Source: Portunus trituberculatus (lineage: Eukaryota > Arthropoda > Malacostraca > Decapoda > Portunidae). Taken from it: a DNA stretch of 64,000 bases. The notes under the pieces were generated by a model, which saw nothing but the letters and a program-made list of their open reading frames with translations, made no database searches and had not been told where the DNA came from. Positions 1 to 11,473 of the stretch are shown in pieces. Position 1 is the stretch's first letter; the number at the start of each line of letters is the position of its first letter. The stretch covers positions 31,568,703 through 31,632,702 of the forward strand of contig NC_059304.1 of assembly GCF_017591435.1 (NCBI RefSeq), given 5' to 3'. A program made the position numbers and the translations under genes.

Positions 1-853
1 GTCCTGTCACCCACTCTCTTTCTATTATTCATTAATGACCTTCTTAACCAAACTTCTTGCCCTATCCACTCCTACGCTGATGATACCACCCTACATCTTT
101 CCACGTTCTTTCAGAGACGTCCAACCCTTCAGGAAATTAACAGATCACGCGGGACGCCACGGAACGCCTGACTTCCGATCTTTCTAAGATTTCCGATTGG
201 GGCAGAGAAAATCTAGTAGTTTTCAATGCCTCAAAACTCAATTCCTCCATCTATCAACTCGACACAACCTTCCAGACAACTATCCTCTTCTTCAATGACA
301 CTCAACTGTCTCCTCTTCCACAATGAATATCCTCGGTCTGTCCTTTGCTCATAATCTTAACTGGAAACTTCACATCTCATCTCTTGCTAAAACAGCTTCT
401 ATGAAATTAGGTGTTCTGAGGCGTCTCCGCCAGTTTTTCTCGCCCTCCAACTGCTTACTCTGTATAAGGGCCTTATCCGTCCCTGTATGGAGTACTCTTC
501 GCATGTTTGGGGGTTCCAGTCACACAGCTTTGCTTGATAGGGTGGAATCGAAAGCTCTTCGTCTCATCAACTCCCTCCTCTGACTAACTGTCTTCAGTCT
601 CTTTCTCACCGCCGAAATGTTGCATCCCTTTCTATATTTTATCGCTATTTTCATGGTAACTGTTCTACTGATCTTGCTAACTGCATGCCTCCCTCCTCCT
701 GCGGCCACGCTGCACAAGGCTTTCTTCTTCCTCTCATCCCTATTCTGTCCAACTCTAATGCAAGAGTTAACCAGTACGCTCAATCATTCATCCCTTTCAC
801 TGGTAAACTCTGGAACTCCCTCCTGCATCTGTATTTCCGAATTCCTACATTAC
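1..853 (+). pseudogene. LINE ORF2 3' part (RT palm to C-terminus), decayed
   Basis: The first frame opens inside a non-LTR reverse transcriptase. Bases 1-90 read a block starting VLSPTLFLLFINDLL and ending in SYADDTTLH, with the catalytic YADD box of RT motif C. A frameshift falls near base 170. A second open stretch (323-583, 86 residues) continues with GLSFAHNLNWKLHIS and LRRLRQFFSP, the usual thumb/C-terminal part of Jockey/CR1-group RTs, and further shifted pieces run to about 850. No endonuclease is in view because the window starts inside the gene. It is a dead fragment, cut off on the right by satellite DNA without a recognisable LINE tail. RT identity is clear from motifs; the clade is not. 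Confidence 0.75.
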
Positions 854-3425
854 ACGTTTTCTTAATTTTACTTTGGATTCTCTATACTAGCTTGTTTTCA
901 TCAATTTTATCGTTTTGAAGCAAAATAATGTAAAATGACGAATAAGCACAATTTTCAATCGAGATAGTTTTTTTTCATAAAACACCTTAAAACACATAAA
1001 TAAGACGTTTTAACAAATATAGTGTTTTGCCTGCATTTATGAGTTTGGTGCATAAAACGCTAGAATACACTAAAATAACCCACTTTTGACATATTTCACT
1101 TCCTTAGACATATATTGTGTTTTGCCTGCATTTCTGAGTTTTGGTTCATAAAACGCTGGAATACATCAAAATAACCCTTTTGACATATTTCACTTCCTTA
1201 AACAAATAGTGTGTTTTCCCTGCAATTCTGAGTTTTGTTACATAAAACGCTGGAATACACCAAAATAACCCCTTTTGACATATTTCACTACCTTAGACAA
1301 ATAGTGTGTTTTGCCTGCAATTCTGAGTTTTGTTACATAAAACGCTGGAATACACCAAAATAACGAGCCACATACTTCACTTCCTTAGACAAATAGTGTG
1401 TTTTGCCTGCAATTCTGAGTTTTGTTGCATAAAACGCTTAACAAATAGTGTGTTTTGCCATTTTTTACATATTTCAGTTCTTATTTCTTAGACAAATAGT
1501 GTGTTTTCGTAGCATTTCTGTGTTTTGGTGGAAAACAGCTAAAAACTGATTAAATTACACGTTTTTCTTAATTTTACTTTGGATTCTCTATACTAGCTTG
1601 TTTTCATCAATTTTATCGTTTTGAAGCAAAATAATGTAAAATGACGAATAAGCACAATTTTCAATCGAGATAGTTTTTTTTCATAAAACACCTTAAAACA
1701 CATGAATAAGACGTTTAAACAAATATAGTGTTTTGCCTGCATTTATGAGTTTGGTGCATAAAACGCTAGAATACACTAAAATAACCCACTTTTGACATAT
1801 TGTGTTTTGCCTGCATTTCTGAGTTTTGGTTCATAAAACGCTGGAATACATCAAAATAACCCCTTTTGACATATTTCACTTCCTTAAACAAAATATTCTG
1901 AGTTTTGTTACATAAAATAACCAAAATAACCCTTTTGACATATTTCACTTCCTTAGACAAATAGTGTGTTTTGCCTGCAATTCTGAGTTTTGTTACATAA
2001 AACGCTGGAATACACCAAAATAACCCCTTTTCACATATTTCACTTCCTTAGACAAATAGTGTGTTTTGCCTGCAATTCTGAGTTTTGTTGCATAAAACGC
2101 TGGAATACACCAAAATAACCCATTTTTACATATTTCAGTTCCTTAGACAAATAGTGTGTTTCCGTAGCATTTCTGTGTTTTGGTGGAAAACAGCTAAAAA
2201 CTGATAAAATTACACGTTTTTCTTAATTTTACTTTGGATTCTCTATACTAGCTTGTTTTCATCAATTTTATCGTTTTGAAGCAAAATAATGTAAAATGAC
2301 GAATAAGCACAATTTTCAATCGAGATAGTTTTTTTTTCATAAAACACCTTAAAAACACATAAATAAGACGTTTTAACAAATATAGTGTTTTGCCTGCATT
2401 TTTGAGTTTGGTGCATAAAACGCTAGAATACACTAAAATAACCCATTTTTGACATATTTCACTTCCTTAGACATATATTGTGTTTTGCCTGCATTTCTGA
2501 GTTTTGGTTCATAAAACGCTGGAATACATCAAAATAACCCCTTTTGACATATTTCACTTCCTTAAACAAATAGTGTGTTTTCCCTGCAATTCTGAGTTTT
2601 GTTATCCGTAGCATTTCTGTGTTTTGGTGGAAAACAGCTAAAACTGATAAAATTACACGTTTTTCTTAATTTTACTTTGGATTCTCTATACTAGCTTGTT
2701 TTCATCAATTTTATCGTTTTGAAGCAAAATAATGTAAAATGACGAATAAGCACAATTTTCAATCGAGATAGTTTTTTTCATAAAACACCTTAAAACACAT
2801 GAATAACACGTTTTAACAAATATAGTGTTTTGCCTGCATTTCTGAGTTTGGTGCATAAAACGCTAGAATACACTAAAATAACCCACTTTTGACATATTTC
2901 ACTTCCTTAGACATATATTGTGTTTTGCCTGCATTTCTGAGTTTTGGTTCATAAAACGCTGGAATACATCAAAATAACCCCTTTTGACATATTTCACTTC
3001 CTTAGACAAATAGTGTGTTTTCCCTGCAATTCTGAGTTTTGTTACATAAAACGCTGGAATACACCAAAATAACCCAATTTTTGACATATTTCAGTTCCTT
3101 AGACAAATAGTGTGTTTTGCCTGCAATTCTGAGTTTTGTTGCATAAAACGTTGGAATACACCAATATAACCCATTTTTTACATATTTCAGTTCATTAGAA
3201 AAATAATGTGTTTTCTTGGAATTTCTGTGTTTTTAGCTAAAACTAATAAAATTACACGTTTTCTTAATTTTACTTTGGATTCTCTACTAGCTTGTTTTCA
3301 TCAATTTTATCGTTTTGAAGCAAAATAATGTAAAATGACGAATAAGCACAATTTTCAATCGAGATAGTTTTTTTTCATAAAACACCTTAAAAACACATGA
3401 ATAAGACGTTTTAACAAATATAGTG
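854..3425. repeat. Higher-order satellite array, left block
   Basis: Tandem AT-rich satellite. The basic monomer is about 94 bp and contains ATTTCACTTCCTTAGACAAA, then GTGTTTTGCCTGCA, then CATAAAACGCTGGAATACAC. One to five monomers are followed by a longer variant of about 235 bp that contains TTAATTTTACTTTGGATTC and TTTCAATCGAGATAG. The Tyr-poor landmark TTTACTTTGG recurs near 867, 1573, 2228, 2671 and 3270, giving higher-order units of about 706, 655, 443 and 599 bp that differ by roughly one monomer each. Several minus-strand open frames of 60-65 codons cross it, but they follow monomer phase and are not genes. The left edge joins LINE sequence directly. Confidence 0.9.
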
Positions 3426-4927
3426 ATGGCGACTGCAAATGTAACACTAAGAATACTTCCTGTGGGACACCATCATTTAGAGCAGTAGCCTCGGAGAGAA
3501 CACTCCACTCGAACCCGTAAAAGACGTCTGGATAAAACTGCTGGATAAAATAGGAAGGTGGCCACGAAGGCCAAAATTAAACAAGAAACTGTAAAATGCC
3601 ATGACACCAAGTGTCGTAGGCCTTCTCAGGTCAAAAAACAGTTACTTGATGGTGGTGATTAGAAAGGCCTCACAAATGGAAGACTCTAGGGATAAAAGAG
3701 CATCAGTAGTAGACCTCATCTTTCGAAGCCATACTGTACCGATGACAAGTACTTCTCTCCAAGTACCACATGAGTCTTACATTTACCATCTTTTCTAACA
3801 CTTTACAAATGCAGGATGTCAAAGATATAGGACGGTAGTTCGTAGCCTGGAGATTATCTTTCCCAGGCTTCGGAAATGGGAGAACCACTGCCACAGCCCA
3901 AGAAGATGGAAAGTCACCGGTATGCCAAATCATATTATAAAGATTTAATAAAGTTAAAAGCAGGTCAGACATGTGACGCAGAAGGCATAAGGAATATCAT
4001 CTGGCCAGGAGAAGAGTCATGACACTGGGACAAAGCAGTCCGCAACTCGGAGGCAGAGAAAGGGACATTATAAGACTCCTCCAGTGGAAGAAAAATTTAT
4101 GCCGAGAGATTCCATTCTCTGGCGGTGACGTGCGCCTGGGCTGCAGGATGCCTCCGGGAAACACTGGCAAAGTGCTCTGAAGAGGTCGGCGACAGTCCTA
4201 GGGTCTGCCACCGTTCGCCCAGCAGACAACAAAACTGGTGGGGAAGGAGCAGAATACTTCCCAGCAATTCGGCGGACTTTGTTAAAGACATCCGTAAGAG
4301 GGTGCGGGCGTTAATGGAAGAGACATAAGCTTTCAAGAGGCTCTTTGTGCCTCTTTCAAAACGCGGCGGGCTCGAGCTCGGCAGCGAAAAGCTTCCAGGC
4401 ACTGCGGGTCCCCACGATGTCGCCGGAGACGAGAGAAAGCTGCTTTCACAGCTTTGTGTGCATGCTGCGTTCCACCAAGGAACGCTTAGTAAAGCGACCG
4501 ACGTCCTAGGGATTGTCTGAAGCTACTGAATGTAAAAATCGGTAAAATAATCAACAGCCTCAGCACAAGTAGTCAGCCAACGGACGGATAAAGAGCTAAG
4601 GTCTGTGAATCGAGGCCAATCTGCCTTGTCTAAAACCCAGCGTGGGGCCGGGACTGCTCAGAGTTCACAGATTGTAATAAAATCGGAAAGTGGTCACTAC
4701 TGTAAACTGGTAGGACCCGCCAATTAAAATCAAGGAAAGAATTAGATGTACACAGAGAAAGATCGATAGCTGTAAAAGTCCCAGTAGGACTGTGGAAATG
4801 TGTAACATCCCAGAATTTAAAACCTCAATCCTCATCCTCAATAAAAGAACCGATTAAAACCCCACGAGGATTACTAGCACCTTCATCCCACAATGACGGC
4901 CGTTAAAATCTCCCAACAAGAAGGCAA
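3426..4927 (-). pseudogene. LINE ORF2 fragment (EN to RT) embedded in satellite
   Basis: Minus-strand LINE piece whose 5' side, near 4920, reads the endonuclease box LLGDFNGRH. Further down, at 3703-3972, an 89-residue frame carries GDFPSSWAVAVVLPFPKPGK and NYRPISLTSCICKVLEKMV, which are RT finger motifs. Below that, shifted frames give a degraded motif-A region with FFDL and RGHLPI. Stops and frameshifts are frequent throughout. There is no ORF1, no 3' UTR and no tail, and both ends pass straight into satellite sequence (satellite AAATATAGTG on the left, TGCTAAAATTCCACG on the right). It therefore looks like a recombined piece rather than a clean insertion. The motifs fit the Jockey/I group. 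Confidence 0.7.
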
Positions 4928-7452
4928 AACTGCTAAAATTCCACGTTTTTCTTAATTTTACTTTGGATTCTCTATACTAGCTTGTTTTCATCAATTTTAT
5001 CGTTTTAAAGCAAAACAATGTAAAATGAAGAATAAGCAAAATTTTCAATCGAGATAGTTTTTTTTCATAAAACACCTTAAAACACATAAATAAGACGTTT
5101 TAACAAATATAGTGTTTTGCCTGAATTTTTTAGTTTGATGCATAAAACGCTAGAATATACTAAAATAACCCATTTTTGACATATTTCAGTTCCTTAGACA
5201 AATAGTGTGTTTTCCAGGCAAATCTGAGTTTTGTTCATAAAACGCTGGAATACACCAAAATATTCCCTTTTGACATATTTCACTTCCTTAGACAAATAGT
5301 GTGTTTTGCTTGCAATTCTGAGTTTTGTTGCATAAAACGCTGAAATACACCAAAATAACCCATTTTTTACATATTTCAGTTCCTTAGACAAATAGTGTGT
5401 TTCCGTAGCATTTTTGTGTTTTGGTGGAAAACAGCTAAAACTGATAAAATTACACGTTTTTCTTAATTTTACTTTGGATTCTCTGTACTAGCTTGTTTTC
5501 ATCAATTTTATCATTTTGAAGCAAAATAATGTAAAATGAAGAATAAGAAAATTTTCAATCGAGATAGTTTTTTTTCATAAACACCTTAAAAACATATAAA
5601 TAAGACGTTTTAACAAATATAGTGTTTTGCCTGAATTTTTCAGTTTGGTGCATAAAACGCTAGAATACACTAAAATAACCCATTTTTGACATATTTCAGT
5701 TCCTTAGACAAATAATGTGTTTTGCCTGCATTTTTGAGTTTTGGTTCATAAAACGCTGGAATACACCAAAATAACCCCTTTTTTGACATATTTCACTTTC
5801 TTTAACAAATAGTTTGTTTTGTCTGGAATTCTGCGTTTTGTTGCATAAAACGCTGGAATAAATCAAAATAACCCCTTTTTGACATATACCACTTCCTTAG
5901 GCAAATAGTGTGCTTTACTTGCAATTCTGAGTTTTGTTGCATAAAACGCTAGAATACACCAAAATAACCCATTTTTGACATATTTCCGTTCCTTACACAA
6001 ACAGTGTGTTTCCGTAGCATTTATGTGTTTTAGTGGAAAAAGATAAAAACTGCTAAAATTCCACGTTTTTTTAAATTTTACTTTGGATTCTGTATACTAG
6101 CCTGTTTTCATCAATTTTATCATTTTAAAGCAAAACAATGTAAAATGATAAATAAGCAAAAATTTCAATCGAGATAGTTTTTTTTTCATAAAACACCTTA
6201 AAAAAACATAAATAAGACGTTTTAAGAAATATAGTGTTTTGCCTGCATTTTTTAGTTTGATGCATAAAACGCTAGAATACACTAAAAATAACCCATTTTT
6301 TACATATTTCAGTTCCTTAGACAAATAGTGTGTTTCCGTAGCATTTTTGTGTTTTGGTGGAAAACAGCTAAAAACTGAAAAAATTACAAGTTTTTCTTAA
6401 TTTTACTTTGGATTCTCTGTACTAGCTTGTTTTCATCAATTTTATCGATCTGAAGCAAAATAATGTAAAATGAAGAATAAGAAAAATTTTCAATCGAGAT
6501 AGTTTTTTTTCATAAAACACCTTAAAAACATATAAATAAGACGTTTTAACAAATATAGTGATTTGCCTGAATTTTTTAATTTGGTGCATAAAACGCTGGA
6601 ATACACTAAAATAACCCATTTTGACATATTTCAGTTCCTTAGACAAATAATGTGTTTTGCCTGCATTTTTGAGTTTTGGTTCATAAAACGGTGGAATACA
6701 CCAAAATAACCCCTTTTTTGACATATTTCCCTTTCTTTAACAAATATTTTTTTTTTTCTGGAAATCTGCGTTTTGTTGCATAAAACGCTGTAATATACCA
6801 AAATAACCCCTTTTTGACATATACCACTTCCTTAGGCAAATAGTGTGCTTTGCTTGCAATTCTGAGTTTTGTTGCATAAAACGCTAGAATACACCAAAAT
6901 AACCCATTTTTGACATATTTCCGTTCCTTACACAAACAGTGTGTTTCCGTAGCATTTATGTGTTTTAGTGGAAAAAAGCTAAAAAACTGCTAAAATTCCA
7001 CGTTTTTTTTTTATTTTACTTTGGATTCATTATACTAGCCTGTTTTCATCAATTTTATCATTTTAAAGCAAAACAATGTAAAATGATAAATAAGCAAAAA
7101 TTTCAATCGAGATAGTTTTTTTTTCATAAAACACCTTAAAAAAACATAAATAAGACGTTTTAAGAAATATAGTGTTTTGCCTGCATTTTTTAGTTTGATG
7201 CATAAAACGCTAGAATACACTAAAAATAACCCATTTTTGACATATTTTAGTTCCTTAGACAAATAGTGTCTTTTCCAGGCAAATCTGATTTTTGTTATAT
7301 AAAACGCTGGAATACACCAAAATATTCCATTTTTTGACATATTTCACTTCCTTAGGCAAATAGTGTGTTTTGCTTGCAATCCTGAGTTTTGTTGCATAAA
7401 ACGCTGAAATACACCAAAATAACCCATTTTTTACATATTTCAGTTCCTTAGG
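4928..7452. repeat. Higher-order satellite array, right block
   Basis: Same satellite as in the left block, with more divergent monomers. The long-variant landmark TTTACTTTGG recurs near 4957, 5468, 6077, 6401 and 7015, giving higher-order units of about 511, 609, 324 and 614 bp. Monomers here more often carry CCATTTTTTACATATTTCAG and GACATATACCACTTCC variants, so the two blocks have diverged from each other. The array stops at CAGTTCCTTAGG, 8 bases before a hAT-type MITE. Open frames up to 101 codons on the minus strand are artefacts of the repeat. Confidence 0.9.
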
Positions 7453-7460
7453 GCTTAGAC

Positions 7461-7793
7461 CAGTGGTTCCCAAACTATCTTACCTGACGCCCCCTTCTTG
7501 CTTCCAGTAGACCCGCACGCCCCCCCCTCCCACTTCCTGTTTTGCTCATGTGAACTTATTTTATTTTATTGCATTTATTTCTTAGCACTGTTCAGGAAAA
7601 CAGATCTCTGTTTGTATTAAATTTTAATAATGAAAGCCACTCAAACAAATAATAGTACATTCCAGAGAGACATTTTGATTTTATTATTCTTATAATCTAT
7701 TAAAACATTTTTTTTAGCAGATGACTTCACGCCCCCCTTGAATTCTCTTTACGCCTCCCTAGGGGGGTGCGCCCCCCAGTTTGGGAACCACTG
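7461..7793. mobile_element. hAT-type MITE (333 bp)
   Basis: The terminal inverted repeats are CAGTGGTTCCCAAACT on the left and its exact complement AGTTTGGGAACCACTG on the right, a terminus well known from hAT/Charlie-type elements. The interior is AT-rich and non-coding, with C-runs near both ends. The flanking octamers are GCTTAGAC (left) and CTTTAGAG (right), which match at only 5 of 8 positions. The right octamer is the native sequence of the neighbouring LINE (compare 19512-19519), so the left flank has probably been replaced by satellite DNA. Non-autonomous; it would have needed a hAT transposase in trans. Confidence 0.85.
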
Positions 7794-10204
7794 CTTTAGA
7801 GAGTCAGAGCCCGTGCATAGCATCCGACTAATTGTGCGACAAGTAATTTCCTGTACCCTAAACATAATACTCGGCAGGTGTAGTTCAGCTCTGAGGATTT
7901 CAATCCGTGCAGGCCTCGTGCATCCCAAGATTATCTGCATGGCTTCATTCTGAACAAGCTCCAAGGGACGGAGTTGGGTGACACTAAACTGTATTAAAAC
8001 AGGAGCGGCATAATCAATAAGGGACCGTATGACAGATATATAAAACATTCTTAGGACTGGAATGCCAGCCCCCAGGCCCCTGTTGGCTAGCAGCCACAGT
8101 GGTGCTAGCCGTGGCAAACAGAGGTCTCGAACATAGTGGACGGCTTGAAGAGACTTCCTGAAGCTCATCTGAACACCCAGGTACTTGTGTATATGAACTC
8201 TAGGGATGGGAACATTGTTTACAGTGGGCAGCCGAGAGACCTTCCCTTTAGCTTGAAATTTTGTTTTACATTCATTAATCACTATCATTTGGACACACAA
8301 CGCTGCCAGTTGTGACAAAGCAACCTGGAGAATCCTGGGTGTGGGGCATTGGAGGAGTATGTCATCAGCATAGATGAGGACCTGGGTGCCCTGCGGAAAG
8401 GAACAGCGCGCAATTTTGTCCATTAAAACATTGAAAAGCATTGGACTAAGGACTCCACCCTGTGGTGTTCCAAGCTCAAAGACTTCCTCAGAGGAGACTG
8501 CACCTTGAAACCAAACATGTGCTGTTCTATTATACAAATAGTCCCTGATCCATCCTAATAATCTATCTTTTACACCTTTGAGAATGAGTTCACCATAATA
8601 ATATCTTTGTTGGCCCTGTCGAAGGCACCCTTGAGATCAACGAAAGCTCTGCAGGTAGCATCCTTATCTATAAGGCATTCAACAAAACAATGACTTGTAG
8701 AGTGACCTTTTAGGAACCCATGTACATTGCCAGAGAGTACATGGCCCACCTTGTATATAAGCCTGTTAAGTATTACTAGCTCTATCATCTTACACAGACA
8801 GCTAGTGAGAGAAATAGGGCGAAAGGTGCCAACACCTTTGGGTATTGGGATGACGATGGCTGTTTTCCAAGAGTGGGGAAGCTTGCCTGCAGTGAAGGAC
8901 ATGTTAAATAAATCCAAGATAGGGTTGTCTACCTTTACCTCCAGGAGAGCATTGAGGATATCATAAGTGATGCCATCTTTGCCAGGAGCTGTTGACTTGC
9001 CCAACTTGACTGCCGAGAGGAGTTTGTCATGCGTGATAGGCACACAGGTGTGATCCAGCAGAGGAACACTGTGGCAAAACAACTCCATCCTTCGTAGGCT
9101 TTGCTGATCAAGCGCCTCCTGGTGTTCCACAGGAAGGCCAGAGAAGGATGAGGCTTCCTTCCACTGGAAGACGAGTTTTCGTGCACTGCCTGCAGGATCA
9201 GGGTCACATACCTGCCGTCTAGACTTGCCCCGGACGCTGTTGACATGGTGCCACACCTCCTGGAGGGACCGGGTCCTGCGCACCTTGTCCAGGAAGGAGA
9301 CCCAGTACTTCTTCCTTTCCTGCTGCTGCAAATCCATGAGGTGTCGAGCCACGGTAACCATGGCATTCCGTGACTCTGTGGCATGGGCCCTTGCTGAAAC
9401 CCTTGGAGTCGCGATGAATCCCTCGATGGTGTGCAGGAGTCCATCGTACAGTGCCTCTGCATCAGCAAAGGAGCTCTTCACGGCAGTGTACCATGCTACC
9501 ACATGGACGACGAGGTCCGTCATCCTGGATGGTGGCACCGTCAAGCGCTTCCTGGACACTGCTGTGGCAGACTGCACCGGGAGGGTCGTCTCCAGGGTTA
9601 AGTGGTCGCTCAGCAATGACCTGACAAGATAAGTTTCGGCAGTATATGTTGGCATATTGATGAGGGCTACATAATCAAGTCTGCCTCCTTGCACATGTGT
9701 GTGTGTGGTCCCCAGTAAGTACAGCTGTATCTGTGGTGTCAAGGAAAGCCTTCCAGCGCAAACCATTGGCATTGGTGTTGAGGTGGCTTCTTAATTCCTT
9801 ATGCCTCGCATTAAGATCACCCATGATAACACTTTGCTCTTCAAGAACATATTCAGGAAAATTTGCAATATTTAAGGCACCAGCATGAATGTACATGTTT
9901 ACAAAGTATATAATTTCATCCAAAGTGTGCAAGCAAACGGAAATGAATTCAATACCCTTCATCATCCCATTTCCATGAAGTTAACTGGAATCCCATGTTT
10001 AATGTAAGTGGCCATCCCCCCGACTACTGCTGTCACCTCAACTGAGGGTGTGGGAGGCATAACCCCACAGCTCCGGCACCCGTGGCCCTACCTCCGGTAA
10101 GGCAATAATGACAGGCTTATGGAGAAGGACATGAGAGTGTAATTCAGTGAAACGGGCATGTAGACCATTGACATTCCATGTTAGGGTGCGGAAAGTCTTA
10201 CCGT
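7794..10204 (-). pseudogene. N1 ORF2: APE endonuclease plus reverse transcriptase
   Basis: Encodes the enzyme that nicks target DNA and copies LINE RNA in the nucleus. The endonuclease begins near 10190 with TLTWNVNGLHARFTELHS, has ALPE (catalytic Glu) and then GDLNARH near 9830. The RT follows: STAPGKDGITYDILNAL, FRPISLTSCLCKMIE, a motif-A region CRAFVDLKGAFDRAN, then GTPQGGVLSPMLFNVLMD and LIYADDILLQC. Main open pieces are 9675-9965, 8570-9772 (400 residues) and 7794-8537. At least three frameshifts or stops separate them. Relative to N2, a stretch of about 35 residues between ARAHA and ATES is missing. The last open frame runs on into the MITE, and RNase H is absent. ORF1 ends immediately upstream. 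Confidence 0.8.
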
Positions 10205-11402
10205 TTATTGCGTTGGTGTTGCATCTGTGTCTTCAGGCCGTCCACTTCCTGTGTCAGGCGAGATATCTGCTCCATCAGCATCTGTATGGCTGCCACCAGA
10301 TGTCCCTGGTCTGGCTCGGGGCTGGCAGTCTTCAGATGTCCCTAGTCTGGCTCGGGGCTGGCAGTCTTCAGGTGTCCCTGGTCTGGCTCGGGGCTGGCAG
10401 TCCGGGCTGGGATTGTGCTGAAGCACTGCTTCTTCTTTCGGCTGACCAATGTCCATTCACCTGCATTATCCTCCTCACAGTCTGCCACAGGTGACTTGCT
10501 CTCTGAAGCAGGGGGAGCAGAGACCATCCCTGAGGGGCTCCGGGGTTGTCGTGTGGGTCCCTTGACTGGCTTGGCGGGGGTATCCATCCTCGGTGTGGGT
10601 GCAGCAGCAGTTGCACATTGCCCTGCAGCATTGTCCTTTTTCTTGGGTGGGTCGCACAGGCTATGCTGACACACGACACTCTCTCCTTGGCCCTGTTGAG
10701 TACCGCTAGCTGGAGATGGGGTTGGGGCCACAGTGGAGGTCCCACTGCATACTGTGTGCTGCTGGTTCTTGAAGGCAGCAAACTCGTTACTAAGTCCAGA
10801 GACCGTAGCAGTCAGGTTGTCCACCTTTGCAGCTATTGCACTCACCACCGCCATTAGCTGCTGGGTAGCGTCGGTGGCAAGCAGTTCCTAAGTGATGCCT
10901 GCCTGGGGCACTGTGTTTGGAGGCACAAGGGGCACTGTAGCAGTGTGCTAAGGCAAAGGTGGGAACACAGCAGGTGTGGTTGAAGTGCCATTGGTGGGGC
11001 AGGAAGGCTGGGACAGGTGAGGGGCAGCAGCCAAGAAGGAGGGCTTCGTCACCCAGGCGTTGGTCTGGAGAGGTGGAGCCTGGCGGAACACAAGCCTGGG
11101 CCGACTCACCTCATCCGTGGCAGGCTCCCTTTAGGGCCGAGGCCTGACAGTGCAGAGGGTGGAGTGGGCGTTGTGGTCACCCTCACAATTGCAACAGCGA
11201 GGAGGGATTTTGGTGCCCTCTTTGATCTCATCCAGGCACTATGCTGACTTATGGGGGCCAGCACAGTACCTGCAGCGAGGGGCAGACTGGCAGCGCCACT
11301 ACTTGTGTCCCCAGCGACTGCAGTGGCGACATAAATCTGGTTCTGGCGTGTAACGCTCCACACGCTGACGTCCAAGGCCCAGGAGATGCACCTCACTGGG
11401 CA
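10205..11402 (-). pseudogene. N1 ORF1: gag-like protein with zinc knuckles
   Basis: RNA-binding ORF1 of the N family. Near 11340 the minus strand reads CRHCSRWGHK followed by a Cys in a neighbouring frame, a C-x2-C-x4-H-x4-C knuckle; further Cys/His clusters (CRYCAG, CCNCEGDH) follow with frameshifts. The best open part, 10342-10854 (170 residues), starts with a short coiled-coil-like stretch (AAKVDNLTATVSGLSNEFAA). It continues as a Pro/Ser/Thr-rich low-complexity region and ends with EWTLVSRKKK, a typical end of such gags. A 12-residue repeat (ASPEPDQGHLKT) comes last. It stops one codon before ORF2. The 5' end is lost to the insertion of P1. The domain call rests on the knuckles; the broken frames lower certainty about the start. 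Confidence 0.65.
10301..10402. repeat. 36-bp minisatellite, three copies, in N1 ORF1
   Basis: Unit starts TGTCCCTGGTCTGGCTCGGG at 10301, 10337 and 10373, an exact 36-bp period with one or two substitutions. The length is a multiple of three, so the minus-strand frame stays open and repeats the dodecapeptide ASPEPDQGHLKT. Confidence 0.9.
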
Positions 11403-11473
11403 GGAGGTAAGACGTGGTGTGTTTTGCTCCCGATTTTTTTTTTGTTGATTTCGTTCTTTGTTGTTTTAGCAGG

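Larger units (their letters stand above)
7794..11402 (-). mobile_element. I/Nimb-like LINE, copy N1 (3' truncated)
   Basis: Minus-strand LINE with zinc-knuckle ORF1 (11402-10205) and EN-RT ORF2 (10204-7794). Compared with copy N2 (18321-21530) it lacks the RNase H domain and 3' UTR, because the element breaks at the MITE/satellite junction at 7793. On its 5' side it is cut at 11402, where plus-strand LINE P1 begins. CCHC knuckles in ORF1, an APE endonuclease, and RNase H in the sister copy point to the I/Nimb/R1 group, but the exact clade cannot be fixed by eye. Confidence 0.8.

Noticed and set aside
1080..3120. Telomeric (TTAGG)n signal from the many CCTTAGAC strings
   Set aside because: Single CCTTAG per 94-bp monomer, never tandem TTAGG.
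3601..4328. Plus-strand frames in the embedded LINE fragment
   Set aside because: Antisense to EN/RT motifs; no independent support.
854..7452. CRISPR-like array
   Set aside because: Repeats are AT-rich monomers without unique spacers of constant length, and the window is eukaryotic.
1766..7473. Minus-strand frames of 60-100 codons with YVKKGLFWC-type repeats
   Set aside because: They follow the 94-bp satellite monomers and repeat with them; no start context, no family match, frames drift because 94 is not a multiple of three.
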